Source: Capsaspora owczarzaki ATCC 30864 (Eukaryota > Opisthokonta > Filasterea). Taken from it: a stretch of DNA of 64,000 bases. Under the pieces are notes generated by a model. It saw nothing but the letters and a program-made list of their open reading frames with translations. It was not told the DNA's origin and searched no databases. The stretch covers positions 1,307,735-1,371,734 of the forward strand of contig NW_011887292.1 in assembly GCF_000151315.2 (NCBI RefSeq), written 5' to 3'. The position numbers were made by a program, and so were the translations under genes. The number at the start of each line of letters is the position of its first letter. The stretch's first letter is position 1. Of this stretch, positions 9,974-21,409 are shown piece after piece.

Positions 9974-12900
9974 ATGAACGGTCTGGTCTGTGCTGCGGGT
10001 CCCGGCGGCCAGTGGAGCGAGACGACTAAAGCGCTTGAAACGCTCATCGAGCTCTGCAAGTGCTCTGCCTGGTCAGTTGCTCGTAGGAGGATGGCTGCTT
10101 TGGTACTCTGCTGAAGCGGCAGTCGAGTTAGCGCTCGCTCGTGCTGGCTTCAGCACGCGTTGCGTCGGCGGAAGTGTCGATTCAACTACTCCGTTTTTCC
10201 CGCCAAAAATCTCACTTTTTCTTCACGCTGACTTTTGGCTCACTTTCTGGCCCCACAGCAACCAAATCATGAAGAATGTGCATTCAACATTCACATGCGA
10301 GCACTTTTTCTGCGAGTAAGCCTTTTTTGTTTTGTTTCGTGGCGGGGGGGGGGTTGTGTTGGTTTGTGAGTTTTCGATTTTTGCTTGTATTCACCTCATC
10401 GTTTGCTCCTTGGGGACTCTCACGTTGCTCAGAGCATGCATCAAAGACGAAATCAACGATCATTCCAAGTGCCCAGAAGTAAGGCTCGTTGCTGGGGAAA
10501 ATCTTCACTCGAAAACAACAACAACAACAATCACAAAAACTCATTTGTCCACTCCTCTTACAGTGCCAAAGCCCCGCATGGATCAAGGACATCCGCGCCA
10601 ACCCTCAAATTCAAGGAATCGTGTCGTGCTGCGAATCCCTTGTTTCGATCTTTCGAAAGCGCGTGCCGACGTTGCCAGATCTGACACGGGCGCTGTCGTC
10701 AATGCATGTCGCAGACAATGGCCAACAGCAGCTGCCCACACTTTTGCCTACACCAGCCGCCAGTGATTACCAACACGAGCAGGCGGACATTGAAACCCAA
10801 ATGTCCGAGCCCGAGGCAGAGTCGCCGCCGCACGACACACGAGCCAATGCTCGTGCTGCACCCATCTTGCCAGCTGCCATGTCGCTCCGTCGACAAAACG
10901 CACCAATGATTATCTTTGACGAGACGACTCGCACAACCGACTCGGACGCGTCGTCTGAAACTCCTCGCCGCTCGGCTGCTGCCAGCAGGTTGGCGGGAGC
11001 AACCAACCAGTCGACGACTCCTGCCTCCTCGAAACGTCTATTTTCCAATCTGACCAACCAAGCGGAAGCCCAAACGACGAGCACCGCAAAGGGGAAGGAT
11101 TCTGCAAAAGACGCAACGTTGCACACCTCCAAGAGAGGCCGGCTCGATTCGGACAGCGATGTGAGCAGCTCCAACTCGCGACCAGCAAGTCCCGCGCCTC
11201 GTCACAGCAGTACGGAGGGCTGGAGCTGTGCATCGTGTACACTGTCTAATGCCGCCACTGCTGACGCCTGCACTCTTTGCGCTGCGCCGCGTCGAGCGAG
11301 CACGGCGCGTGCCAAATCGGCAGTTGCCAACCGACAAAGCAGGCTCTTGCAAGGAGCCATCTCCACTGCTCGTGGTGGCGGTCATGCTGGTGCCACACAC
11401 GAGCGCCCTTTGGCTACCAAGCCTGCAGCGGGCGCTTCTGCTGCCGCAACGTCCCGTCCCGAGCGAGCCAGAGCTTCGTCAACCAGGCCAACCGCGCCAG
11501 CGGCACCTGTCGCGAGCCAGACCGCAACACCCACATCCCAGGTGTTCACTTCACCGTCGCTTGGACGAAAGACAAAGCGCAATCCCAAGGGCGAAACCTC
11601 TCTGCATGTGGCTGCAAAGAAGGGCGCCATGGATCGGCTGGCCGAGTTGCTTGAAGCCGGAGAGAATCTGGACGACACGGACAACGCCGGCTGGACGCCT
11701 CTGGTAAGGCGTGTGCTGCAGAATCTTGTTCTGGGCAGTCGCCGTCTCTCTTTTTTTTTGTTTTGTTTTGCAACAGTGATCTCACAGCTTCTCCCCCTCC
11801 CTTCCTCAACTCAGCATGAAGCATGTACTCACGGGCATGTTGAAGCGGTGCGCATGCTGCTGCAATACGGTGCCAATGTCAACTTTCCCGGATTCGAGAA
11901 ACTCACGCCTCTGCATGAAGTGCTGAACAGCGGAGACGTCAATCTCGAGCTGGTTCGCGTTCTGCTCGAGTAAGTGGCCGCTTTTCGTCGTTGGTTTTTC
12001 AACGGGTCTCTCCGTTATTTGAAACAAACAAAACAACACGCGTCCTCATGCTGTTTGCTCTTTGATTCAGACATGGTGCCAATCCGGATGCCGTTGATAT
12101 GCGAAGCCAGACACCTCGACAATTAGCTGCAGGAAACGAAGAAATTCTTGCTCTGCTCAAGTATGCGCTTGGTTTTTTTCTTCTTGTTCTTCATCTTCTT
12201 CGAAACATGCATTGTGCCGTGACTTGACTCTTACTTTTTATGTTTGTACTTTGATGCTGCTGATACAGTACCAAGCTGACACCAGCTGCACCCAAACAGC
12301 GAAGAGTCCCAGCCGCCGCTGCCGCCAACACCAACAGCTCGAGCATGCTCGCAACTGCGCGTGCCAACCCGGGCCCGTTTGTCGTGTTGTCGACTGGCTT
12401 GCAAAAGGAGCAGCGCTCCGCTTTGGAGAAGCTTGTGACGCGGCTGGGTGGCAAGGTTGTGACGACGTTCGATGCGACTGTCACACACGTTGTCACCGAG
12501 TCGGACGCAAACCGCGTCTGCCCACGCACGCTCAAGTATGTGTGCGCAGTCTTGGCCGGGTTGTGGATTGTGTCGTTTGACTGGATTACCGAGTGCTCGC
12601 GACGTGGAGCGTGGGTTGCGGAAGAGGCGTTTGAAATTCAAGGTGCTGCGCACGGTGCTGGCGCGCCAACCAAAGGCCGGCTCAATCGTGAGGCTGGTCG
12701 ACCTCGCCTGTTTGAGGGATGCACGGTATATCTTGTCGGGGAGTTCAAGCCGCCGGCACTTTCGGTCTCTGACTTGGAGCTGCTTGTTCGGATTGGCGGT
12801 GGCCAGGTCAGTGGGAATTGTTTTGGCGCGCTGTTGTTGGGGCTTTTGAACATTCTACGCTCGCGTGCTCACGTGTTCAAAACTTTTTGAACGGGTGATG

Positions 12901-13124
12901 GAAATGTTCAGGCCAAGAAGCAGGCGACTGCTCCATCCACTCGCGACCACCCGGCGCAGCGTCATGTGCATGCCGCGGCTGGAGCTGATGTGTACGACCG
13001 TTTTGTCATTACCGAAAAGCCGACATCCAAAGATGGCGTGCATCGACAGGTGTGCTTTGGCTCTGTGCCGTGGCTGCTCGATTGTGTGACTCGGTTTGAA
13101 TTGTTTGAGCCCGTCCCCGTCTAG
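9974..13124 (+). CDS. BARD1: BARD1 homologue: RING - RanBP2 zinc finger - ankyrin repeats - tandem BRCT
   Basis: Exons: 9974-10071, 10259-10315, 10433-10478, 10564-11703, 11815-11969, 12071-12160, 12269-12806, 12912-13124, summing to 779 codons (778 aa; human BARD1 is 777). The RING is assembled from four exons: CKCSACCN, then CEHFFCEACI, then SKCPE joined to CQSPAWIKDIRANP. The PAWI...N tail after the last Cys is characteristic of BARD1. Residues near 286 form a RanBP2-type finger (WSCASCTL...DACTLC), not present in human BARD1. Ankyrin repeats follow (from about residue 410: GETSLHVAAKKGAMDRLAEL, then HEACTHGHVEAVRMLL, then TPLHEVL). A tandem BRCT occupies the end (FVVLSTGLQKEQR, WIVSFDWITEC, and final GSVPWLLDCVTRFELF). 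With BRCA1, BARD1 forms a nuclear E3 ligase acting on nucleosomal H2A in homologous recombination repair. No BRCA1 lies in the window. Confidence 0.93.
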
Positions 13125-13357
13125 TAGAACACTTGCGAGACTTTCTTGTTTGTTGAGAGATTGTTAATACAAAACATGGCGAAATTTTCGTTCAACCAAA
13201 CGCGTCGTTGTCATGTTGTTGGAATGACGCGGAAATTGTTTGTAATATGAATGCAATACTTTACTTTCTAGCCGTGATACAAGAGTAACATCGAAACACC
13301 ACAAATCACCGCAAACAGGCGGCAAACACCATCTCGCGATGCATTTTGTTTTTCTAT
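13125..13357. other. Convergent 3' intergenic region (BARD1 / R3HDM4-like)
   Basis: A 233-bp gap between two stop codons. It is AT-rich and holds presumed 3' UTRs; nothing else is recognised. Confidence 0.6.
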
Positions 13358-14922
13358 CTACAAGCTGAGGACTTCTGACAGCATTCGCCGTGGGTGGACA
13401 AAGCAGTCATGTGGGTTTTCAATAAACGTCTTGCGGGTGCCGTCAACGTCCTCGCTGCGCGACTGCAATCCATAAAACTGGCAGAGCGCGTGAGCAAGCA
13501 AGCGAGCGTGGCTGCTTTCCAGTGCCCATACGAGTACCGGCGATGGCGACACGGCGAACGAGTCGCGGAGTTCCCGTTCCATGTGATCAAGAGCACCCTG
13601 ATGATGATGATGTGGCCAACAAGGTGGAGAGAAAGAGCATCACGCACAGGTGAGTGTTGAGCGAACAAGACGGAAAAAAAAATCACAGAGCAGATCGAAA
13701 CTTCAACCATGTGTTCTCATCCTCACCTTGGGCACATTCGTCTTGTGCAGCATCTCACGAACTCGACGATCGATGCGATTGAAGCACTTGACGGGGTCCG
13801 ATGTGGGCGGAATGGTCGAGTTGGTGGCCTTGGAAGAGTGATCCGACAATTGAGCAGGGCGGAGTGCTCGCAACTGCGCCTCTTCGGGTTGGGCAACAAA
13901 GTCGAGCCAGTGCTGCAATCGCTGCTCGTCTTGCAAGAGCCATTCAAACTGCGTCGGAGTCGGCGCGTCCAAGTACTTGAGGTCTACAGCGTCCACTCGT
14001 CCTTGCAGCAGGAATTGTGCTGAGCAGCAACAAAAACAACGAGGCATTGATGAGCACAAAAAATCAAGCAAGAAGCCAATTTCTTTAGAATGTGATTGGC
14101 GATGATCCAACCCTTCCTCCTCTCTTTCTCTCAGAAATCCAGAAATCCATCTCAAGACCAAAGAAACAACGAAACTCCCGCCTTTTTTTTTTTTTTTTTT
14201 TTTCTGCTGTTTTTTTTTTTTTTTTTTTTCCCGCCTTCTGTCGGGTTCTCTGAAAAAATTGCTGTTGCCCGCCCCTTTCTCCCTCTCCCTCGCTGTCAGC
14301 ACAGCAACAACACAAGCGACTCACCATTCTCGTAGCGCTGGCCGCGTCGGCTGATGGTGCGCCCGGGACGGTACTTGCCGTCGGGAAGCAGCGGACGGGT
14401 CGACATGATGCTGGGCGCCTTGTAGCTGTGCACGCCCGTCCCAGCGGATGTGCCGTTGCTGCTCATTGCCGAAAGCAGCGAGAAGAGCGACGACGCAGCT
14501 GTGGACGACGCGACCGACGACGGCGAGTGCGGAGGCTCGCTCATCAGGTCGGCGCCAGGAGGAGCAGGAGACTGTGACGCAATCAGCTGCTGATTGAGCA
14601 ATGCCTGCTCGACCGACAACGCCATGGCCGCGGGCGATGATGCGTTGCCCTTGCGCGCCTTGGACGACGACGACGACGACGCCGCCGCCTTCTTGCTGCT
14701 GGATTGCTTGGGGGCGAGCTCGACGGGGACGCGTGCTGGGGACGTGGTGGCGTCAAGCGCCGACAGCGTCTGCAACGACAGCTGCAATGGCGCACCAGCA
14801 CCAGCACCAGCACCAGCTCGCGTGGCCGTGTTGTTGCTGCGTGGTTGGACAGTCTCAGAGTGGACCATCACAAACGAGTCCGACGTCTCGGACGTTGGGG
14901 TAACCGTGCCACTCGACGCCAT
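13358..14922 (-). CDS. R3H-domain protein, R3HDM4-like
   Basis: Exons (minus): 14922-14325, 14019-13727, 13597-13358, 377 codons (376 aa). The N-terminal 160 residues are Ser/Ala-rich and probably disordered. A short conserved block, PDGKYRPGRTISRRGQRYEN, leads into a helical middle. The C-terminal half (DPVKCFNRIDRRVREMLHKT, then FAVSPSPVLVWALESSHARL, then LLAHALCQFYGLQSRSEDV) resembles the C-terminus of human R3HDM4 (C19orf22), including its R3H-like SFxRLLLHAVCQYxxL stretch. R3H domains usually bind single-stranded nucleic acid, but the function of R3HDM4 is not well established. The match rests on remembered family sequence. The gene is divergent from the LOG gene, with starts 345 bp apart. 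Confidence 0.75.
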
Positions 14923-15267
14923 AGAAATTGAATGCAGCGCTGAAACGAAGGTCTGAGAGGGTTGGTCTGAGAGAGATGGTAAATGAAAAGGAGTGAACTG
15001 CTGAATGAGAATGTGAATGTAGAATTGAGTGTGGAAACGTGCGTGAGTGCGCCGCGCGCCATCGTTCGAACACTTTGAGAAACGCCGTCGGACGACCGAA
15101 ACGCTCGCTCACTTGCTCAGCAGCCCACACCCACCTGCCCCCAACCACAACCGCGTCACACTTTCTGGTTGGAACACAATGATTGTCCAACTCGAATCCA
15201 AATCCAACGTCCGATCCAAATTCACTCGTCCTCGTCCTTTTGTTCGTCTCAGTGTCTCACAACTGCC
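14923..15267. promoter_or_regulatory. Divergent promoter region (R3HDM4-like / LOG)
   Basis: 345 bp between two start codons transcribed away from each other. CT-rich toward the LOG side. No TATA-like element or further gene recognised. Confidence 0.5.
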
Positions 15268-16096
15268 ATGACCGACGCAGCCTCCCCAGTCCCGCCACCA
15301 CCCCGCCGCATCTGCGTGTATTGCGGTGCAAGCGCTGTTGCTGACAAGTACAACGTGGCCGCGCGCGAGCTCGGTCGCCTGATTGCCAAGTCGGGCCACA
15401 CACTCGTGTATGGTGGCGGCTCGTACGGCACGATGGGCGCCCTCGCAGACGGCACGCTCGAGGCCGGCGGTCAGGTGCGTACTATCGCCAGCAAAAAGCA
15501 GCTCAGACAGCCTCATCTTCACAATTGTCTGCACATGTCCAAAATGGTCCAACGAGATGCATCAAAGACCACGCTTCTTTACAGCATTCATCGCGTCGCA
15601 TCGCATCGCATCGCTTCGCATCACTCACATCGTCGAGCATGTCAAAATTCTTGGTCACAAAAACTCTCTGTCATCTCAGGTGCTTGGAATCATGCCGCGC
15701 TTCATGGAGCAGCTCGAGTGGTGCCATCGCAATCTGCAAGAGCTGCGCCTCGTCACATCGCTCCACGAGCGCAAGTTCCAGATGCTCCAAGAGAGCGACG
15801 GCGTCGTTGCGCTCCCAGGCGGTGCCGGCACGTTCGAGGAACTCATGGAGGCACTGAGCTGGAAGAAGCTCGGGATTATCGACTCGCCCATCGTCTTGTT
15901 CAACTTGGACGGCTTTTACGACCCGCTGATTGCCATGCTCGACCGTGCAGCGCAAGAGAACTTTTTGGCTGTCGCCCCAGAGCGTCCGCTGTGGCGTGTT
16001 GCAACCACCGTGCCTGAAATCCTCGAGATTATTCATTCAGAGCAAGCGGTCGGCATGAAAGTCCATCCCAACAACGTACCTGTCGCGCCACAATGA
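15268..16096 (+). CDS. LOG-family protein (cytokinin riboside 5'-monophosphate phosphoribohydrolase type)
   Basis: Two exons, 15268-15474 and 15680-16096, 208 codons (207 aa), the usual LOG length. The Rossmann-like fold is visible from ICVYCGAS through LVYGGGSYGTMGALADG. The family motif PGGxGTxxE appears as PGGAGTFEEL at about residues 115-124, preceded by RKFQMLQESDGVVALPGG. Members hydrolyse the N-glycosidic bond of nucleoside 5'-monophosphates: cytokinin precursors in plants and many bacteria, purine nucleotides in some PpnN-type relatives. The substrate here cannot be read from sequence. The gene carries a normal intron and host-like codon use, so if it came from bacteria the transfer is old. 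An upstream in-frame Met (15169) is possible but would precede the conserved fold by a low-complexity leader. Confidence 0.88.
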
Positions 16097-16357
16097 CCTA
16101 ATAAACAAAACGCAAACCCTGCACGAGATCACTTGCCCCAAAAACTGCTTGCGTTTGGCATCGTATCGAAAGTGCTGAGCGAGCTCCTCTCCTAGAGCTG
16201 TCAATCCCGCCATCCAACCCCAAACACCATCACCAAAAGCACTTTCACTTCTCTCTGTTCCATCCACGCTCGGATTTTACATGCTCTGGATCTGTCCCCC
16301 TTTCTTGTCCGCTTCGGGGCCACTGATCCAGTCCTCCTCTCGCTCTGATCCCAATCC

Positions 16358-16377
16358 TTTTTTTTTTTTTTTTTTTT
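16358..16377 (+). promoter_or_regulatory. T20 tract immediately upstream of CARM1 start
   Basis: A pure T run on the coding strand 13 nt before the ATG. Similar tracts precede ISCA1, the ALDH gene and the DENN gene. It could lie in a core promoter or 5' UTR. Confidence 0.4.
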
Positions 16378-16390
16378 CGCATCATTTCGC

Positions 16391-18641
16391 ATGGCGGCGT
16401 CTGCTGGATCATCATCGGCACAATCCCAACCGCAGGCGACTGCCTCGACCACGACCACCAGCGGCCCCAGCGGCCCCAGCGGCCCCAGCGTCCTGTTCAA
16501 CCAAGTGGTGCTGCTGAATCTGGATGACGACAGCAAGCAGGACGCCTGGCCGCACGCTGCCCAGCCAATCTCATTCTCGCCAGTCTCCGTCCAGAGCGCG
16601 AGCTTTTTCACACTCCGATTGACCCTGCTTGCCGCCCAAGCCCCGCTCGCCACAGAGACCGTCTCCAAGCAGGCCACAACGTCACGGGCTCTGCCGGCGC
16701 CGCGCGTTGTTCGGCTGCAGATCGTGCACGGCGATGGTACGCTCGCACATGTTTTTTTTGGGGAACATGTTTGTGTGGACGACCTGCTTCGGTCGTGCCA
16801 GCGCTCTTTTGCTGGACTGACTTGGCGTAGATTCAGTGTTTCCTGGTGGTCGATGGATCGGGCGGGAAGAGGGGCGAAAAAAAAAAAACAAAAAAAAAAC
16901 AAAGGCGTCTCATGTACTCAGTCACCCGCTTGACCCCCTCTACAACACAGGAACGATCTTGGACTCGATCATGTCGCCATACACTCAGAGATGCAAGCTG
17001 TCAGCTCGATCCTGCGTTCTGGGCCTCGCAGAGCGCGCTGTCTCGGTGCGCTTTGCCACCGTGGCCGACTATGCTCAGTTTGACGAGTACTTGCTCGAGC
17101 ACCTCGCTACTGCCCGCGACTCAGACTGTGCCGTGGCTCCCGTCAATCCAGCAACAGCAACTGCAGCAACTGCAGCAACTGCAGTGACTTCTGCCTCGGA
17201 GAATGCCCCTTCTCTGAATGGCACCGAAGCCGCCTTGTCCGAGTTTGCGATGCGAACCGATCGCACGTCCTCGTCGCAGTACTTTCACTACTATGGCCAG
17301 CTTTTGCAGCAGCAAAACATGCTCCAGGACCTCGTGCGCACGGGCACCTACCAACGCGCCATGCTCGAGAACGCTGCCGACTTTGAGGACAAGGTTGTTT
17401 TGGATGTTGGTGCAGGCACGGGCGTGCTGTCCTTCTTTGCCATCCAAGCCGGCGCTCGCAAGGTCTACGCGATCGAAGCATCCGCCATGGCCGACAACAC
17501 CCGGTTGCTGGTTGAGCGAAACGGCCTGGCTGGGCGCATCATTGTCATCAACGCCAAAGCTGAGGAGGTCGAGCTGCCCGAGCAGGTCGACTTGATCATC
17601 TCGGAGCCGATGGGCACGCTGCTGGTCAACGAGCGCATGCTTGAAACCTACATTTACGCTCGCAAGTGGTTGCGGCACAATCCGGATTTGCCTGCTGGCC
17701 AAAGTGGCGACGGGCTTGCAGGCGACGCCAAGTCGTTGCCAATGTCCACCTCAACCCACACTCTCAACGACGGCGACGGCGACGACGCCAACGATGACGC
17801 CACTGCAGCCAATGCTGATACTCAAGCCCCCGCAGCCTCCTCGACGCACCCATCGGCCATGTTCCCGTCGATGGCCTATCTCTATTGCGCCCCGTTCGTC
17901 GACGAATACCTCTACATGGAGCAATTTTCCAAGACGACCTTCTGGTACCAACCAAGCTTTTACGGCATCAACGTCAGCGACTTGCACGAGCGCGCCTTGC
18001 AAGAGGTGTTTTCGCAACCCATCGTCGACGCCATCGATCCAGCCCTCATCAACGCCAAGCCAGTGTGCAAAATCTTCAACTTTGGCTCGGTCGCAACGGA
18101 GGAGCTGGTCAACTTTGAAATCCCCTTCTCGTTCAAGTACGAGACGGCATCCATGGTGCACGGCCTCGCTTTCTGGTTTGACGTCTCGTTCAACGGCTCG
18201 CAAAGCGTCGTTTGGCTGTCCACCTCGCCCGTGGCGCCTTTGACCCACTGGTACCAGTTCAGGTGCCTGATGCCGCGACCCGTACTGCTTGCGCGCGGCC
18301 AAACCCTCGTCGGCCGTGCCATTATGCGGGGCAACAGCCGCCAGAGTTACGATCTGGAGGTCGAAATGTCCATTCTCGAAATGCCCAACGTCGTGTTGCG
18401 CAACCGCGTGAATGTCAAGGAGCCACTCTACCGTTACACCGGGTCTCCTGTAGCTGCAACGACACAGGCTGCTGTTGCCGCCAGCACCGCTGCAGCAGAA
18501 GCGACTGCCGCTGCTGCTGCTGCTGCTGCTGCCGCTGGAAATGCGAGCTCGCACCCGCCTGCCTCCATTGTCGGTGACGACGGTCGTTTTATGGACTTGT
18601 CTGAAGATGACGATGTGCCGGCAGCAGCGGCAGCGCCATAA
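16391..18641 (+). CDS. CARM1: Type I protein arginine methyltransferase, CARM1/PRMT4
   Basis: Exons 16391-16736 and 16951-18641, 679 codons (678 aa). The N-terminal ~120 residues fit the PH-like domain specific to CARM1. The catalytic core has the PRMT entry YFHYYGQLLQQQNMLQD, SAM motif I VLDVGAGTGVLSFFA (about residue 264), the double-E loop SEPMGTLLVNERMLE (about 333) and the THW loop STSPVAPLTHWYQFRCLM (about 545), which matches CARM1 better than PRMT1/3. The enzyme makes asymmetric dimethylarginine on histone H3R17 and transcription or splicing factors. Two oddities stand out: an acidic, Asp/Ala-rich insertion of about 55 residues (near 370-425) inside the catalytic core, and a poly-Ala C-terminus in place of the animal activation domain. 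A T20 tract ends 13 nt before the start codon. Confidence 0.95.
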
Positions 18642-18819
18642 GGAATGTGTTTTGTGTGTGTGTGTGTGTGTTTTGTTGGCTCTCTTTTTTGGCTTAGGGA
18701 ATTGGTTGCAAAAGAAGATGGTTTATATTTGCACACTTTTGCTGTTGTCATTTTGCTCCTTCTTTCTTTTTCATCCGATTGAGATTTGCTCAGTCGTCTT
18801 TGATTCACGCTCTGAGCAA

Positions 18820-20964
18820 ATGCGTCGACCAGCGTCTGCTGCATTGGCGAGATTGGTCGCTCCGACGCAGCAGCTGCTTTTGTCGTCCCACTGTGCAAGT
18901 GTCGTCGCTGCATCACTCTCATCATCACAATACAGCCTGCGAAGCAGACAGACCGACGAGCTGCTGCTCCGGCATCGGCGGTGGATGCATCATGACAGCT
19001 CCTCCACCACCCAGGCGAGCACGTCTGGCCACGTCCCAGAGCCACCAAGTCAGGCCACAAGCACCCAGCACAATCATCAAACTCGCAAAGCCACCTCCTC
19101 GGCAGACGAGGAGGCAGGAGCAGGCCAGGCAGCCGCCTTCTCGCTTTCAACAATGCTGGCCGAGCGACGTGCGCAGTCGGCCGCCGTCGAGCAGGAACTG
19201 AGCACGGCAACGACGGCGAGCTCTGGATATGTACAGCCAACGATGATTGCTGCACATCCAAGAAAACGCGCCGCCGCCGCCACCGCCGCCGCCGCTCCAA
19301 GTCCGACCAGCATGCAGCCAGCTCAGTCCCAAGCAGCTCAGACTGCTGATAGTGATGGCAAATCTCCGTCGCAGCAGCAATCACGGGGGCTGACCCTCCG
19401 GAACGTCTTGGTCGTCATGAAGCTGTCTCGCTTGGAGTATGAGCGACAGTCGCATGGGAATGTTTCGGACGCTGAGCTTGCAGCGCTGCTGCGGAAGCGC
19501 GGCTCGGATTACGACGGGCTCTTGTTCCGCCATCGACTGCATATTGCCAGCATTGAGCGTCTGACGTCCTTGCTGGCTGCTCGCGGTGTGCGATACACAC
19601 TCGTGTCTGCGGACGAAGTACGACCATCCTTGTTCCGGCCGGTTTCGTCGTGGCTCTCAACCTCGCTCAGCCACTCAAAGGAGGCGCAAGGCGCGCCATC
19701 CACTTTCGCAGCCACCCCTAGCCAAGTGTTTGATGCAGTGTTCTCGGCGGGTGGGGACGCCACCTTCCTTCGCGCGGCCGCGCATGTCACCGATCAAACG
19801 CCAGTGATTGGATTGAACACGGATCCTGAGCGGTCCCGTGGGTTTCTCTGTCTCAAGGTCCACGATCCCGTCGACGTGCTCGACAGGCTGGCAGAGGGGA
19901 ACTTTTCGTATCTACGGCGGCAGCGGATTCGCGTGCGGTTGAGCGGCGAACTTTCCACGATGGCGGTCGCATTCCAGCGACATCGACACTCGTATTCGCT
20001 GAGTTTCAGCGGGAGCAAGGCAGACTCGCCCGCGAACTTGACCTTTGAGACCAACCCGTCTCCGTATTTGTCAGGATGGACGACAGGAAACGTGAGCTCC
20101 GCAACGCAATCGCTGTTCGCTTCTGATACGGCAGTTGCTGCCGCCGCGTCTACCACAGCGACCACGGCTACCGCGGCTACGTCTGTGGATGTCACGACCT
20201 CACACGCCGAGATTGGCCCAGCAGCTCCGCCCGACGTGACGGAAGAAGACGACGAGCACGTCGAGCACACGCTCGCCTCCAAAGAACAAATTCTATCAAC
20301 CACTTCACCCAGTGGCAAGCCAAGCACCAAAGAGCACACCCACGGCAATGCACATGCGGCCAAGAGCAACGCCTTGCCGAGCAACAACCGCGCGGCCGAC
20401 GCCGGCGTCTTGACCTCTGACTCGGGCTCGGATATGCAGAGTCTCAACCAGCACTGTGTTACGCTTAGATATCGCGCGCTCAACGAAGTCATCATTGCCG
20501 AGGCAGACGTGTCGAACGCTGCCTATTACGAACTCTCCGTCGACGGCAGTCCCGGCGAAAAGCAGAAGAGCTCTGGGCTAATCGTGTCTACCGGCACAGG
20601 CTCGACGTCCTGGCTGTACAATGTGTGCCGCATGAATGCGAGCGACGTGACTCGCATTCTTGAGCTTGCACACTGTCCGCAGGGTCGCGATCCCGTGCAC
20701 ATTGCCGAGCAGTTCAATTCCGCCTTGGTGTTTGACCCTGCCGACCCCCGACTCAAGTTTGCCGTGCGCGAGCCTATTGACAATGGCATCTTCAACGTGA
20801 CACATCCACGCGGGTTTGCCAACACGCTGTCCGTGCGATCGCGCAGCATTGATGCTCGCCTGATTCTTGACAGCGCCGTGTCCATCCCGTTCACTGACGG
20901 TGCCGTTGCGACCGTCGAGATGCACGACGAAGATGCGCTTCTGACTGTTGTTATGGACCGTTGA
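18820..20964 (+). CDS. NADK2: NAD kinase, mitochondrial NADK2 type
   Basis: Single exon, 715 codons (714 aa). It phosphorylates NAD to NADP; the NADK2 subfamily supplies mitochondrial NADP. The start MRRPASAALARLV begins an Arg/Ser-rich, acid-poor leader that looks like a mitochondrial presequence. Kinase motifs: GGDATFLRAA (about residue 310; the GGDG loop with Ala in the last position), and GLNTDPERSRGFLCL (about 333), which is typical of NADK2 and not of cytosolic NADK. RALNEVIIAEADVS (the NE motif) and SSGLIVSTGTGSTSW follow. Long low-complexity insertions, about residues 60-180 and again 420-520, make it much longer than human NADK2 (442 aa). Only 178 bp separate it from the CARM1 stop. 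Confidence 0.9.
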   Translation: MRRPASAALARLVAPTQQLLLSSHCASVVAASLSSSQYSLRSRQTDELLLRHRRWMHHDSSSTTQASTSGHVPEPPSQATSTQHNHQTRKATSSADEEAGAGQAAAFSLSTMLAERRAQSAAVEQELSTATTASSGYVQPTMIAAHPRKRAAAATAAAAPSPTSMQPAQSQAAQTADSDGKSPSQQQSRGLTLRNVLVVMKLSRLEYERQSHGNVSDAELAALLRKRGSDYDGLLFRHRLHIASIERLTSLLAARGVRYTLVSADEVRPSLFRPVSSWLSTSLSHSKEAQGAPSTFAATPSQVFDAVFSAGGDATFLRAAAHVTDQTPVIGLNTDPERSRGFLCLKVHDPVDVLDRLAEGNFSYLRRQRIRVRLSGELSTMAVAFQRHRHSYSLSFSGSKADSPANLTFETNPSPYLSGWTTGNVSSATQSLFASDTAVAAAASTTATTATAATSVDVTTSHAEIGPAAPPDVTEEDDEHVEHTLASKEQILSTTSPSGKPSTKEHTHGNAHAAKSNALPSNNRAADAGVLTSDSGSDMQSLNQHCVTLRYRALNEVIIAEADVSNAAYYELSVDGSPGEKQKSSGLIVSTGTGSTSWLYNVCRMNASDVTRILELAHCPQGRDPVHIAEQFNSALVFDPADPRLKFAVREPIDNGIFNVTHPRGFANTLSVRSRSIDARLILDSAVSIPFTDGAVATVEMHDEDALLTVVMDR

Positions 20965-21179
20965 CTGGATACTGCGTTTGCATGCCTGCGTTGTTCAAGT
21001 TATTTAAATCGACAGTGGGGTTTTGGCGGTTTTTGGTTTTGGTACTTGTGGATCAAGCAGCACTGAATCCAGGGTTGTTGGCAATTTTTTTTCATGTTTG
21101 TCTGAATTTTCTCTTTTTTTTTTGTTCATTTCTCAGTTTGAGTTGATCTCAGTCGCTCAGTCGTCGTTTCCTTTGCCAA

Positions 21180-21371
21180 ATGCTGAGCTTTTACACATTT
21201 GCATTGCCGGCCGCCGAGTCCACCTCCGACGAGGAGGCCTATTCGCTGCTCAACCAAGTGAACCCGGTCATCCAGAACAACCGCCAGCCTCCCACCATGC
21301 TCCGTGGTTCCAAGCTCAAGCGTGAGTTTTCGCATCGAAAAGCCGAGATCCCAGCAATCACAATCAGAACC

Positions 21372-21409
<38 letters not shown>

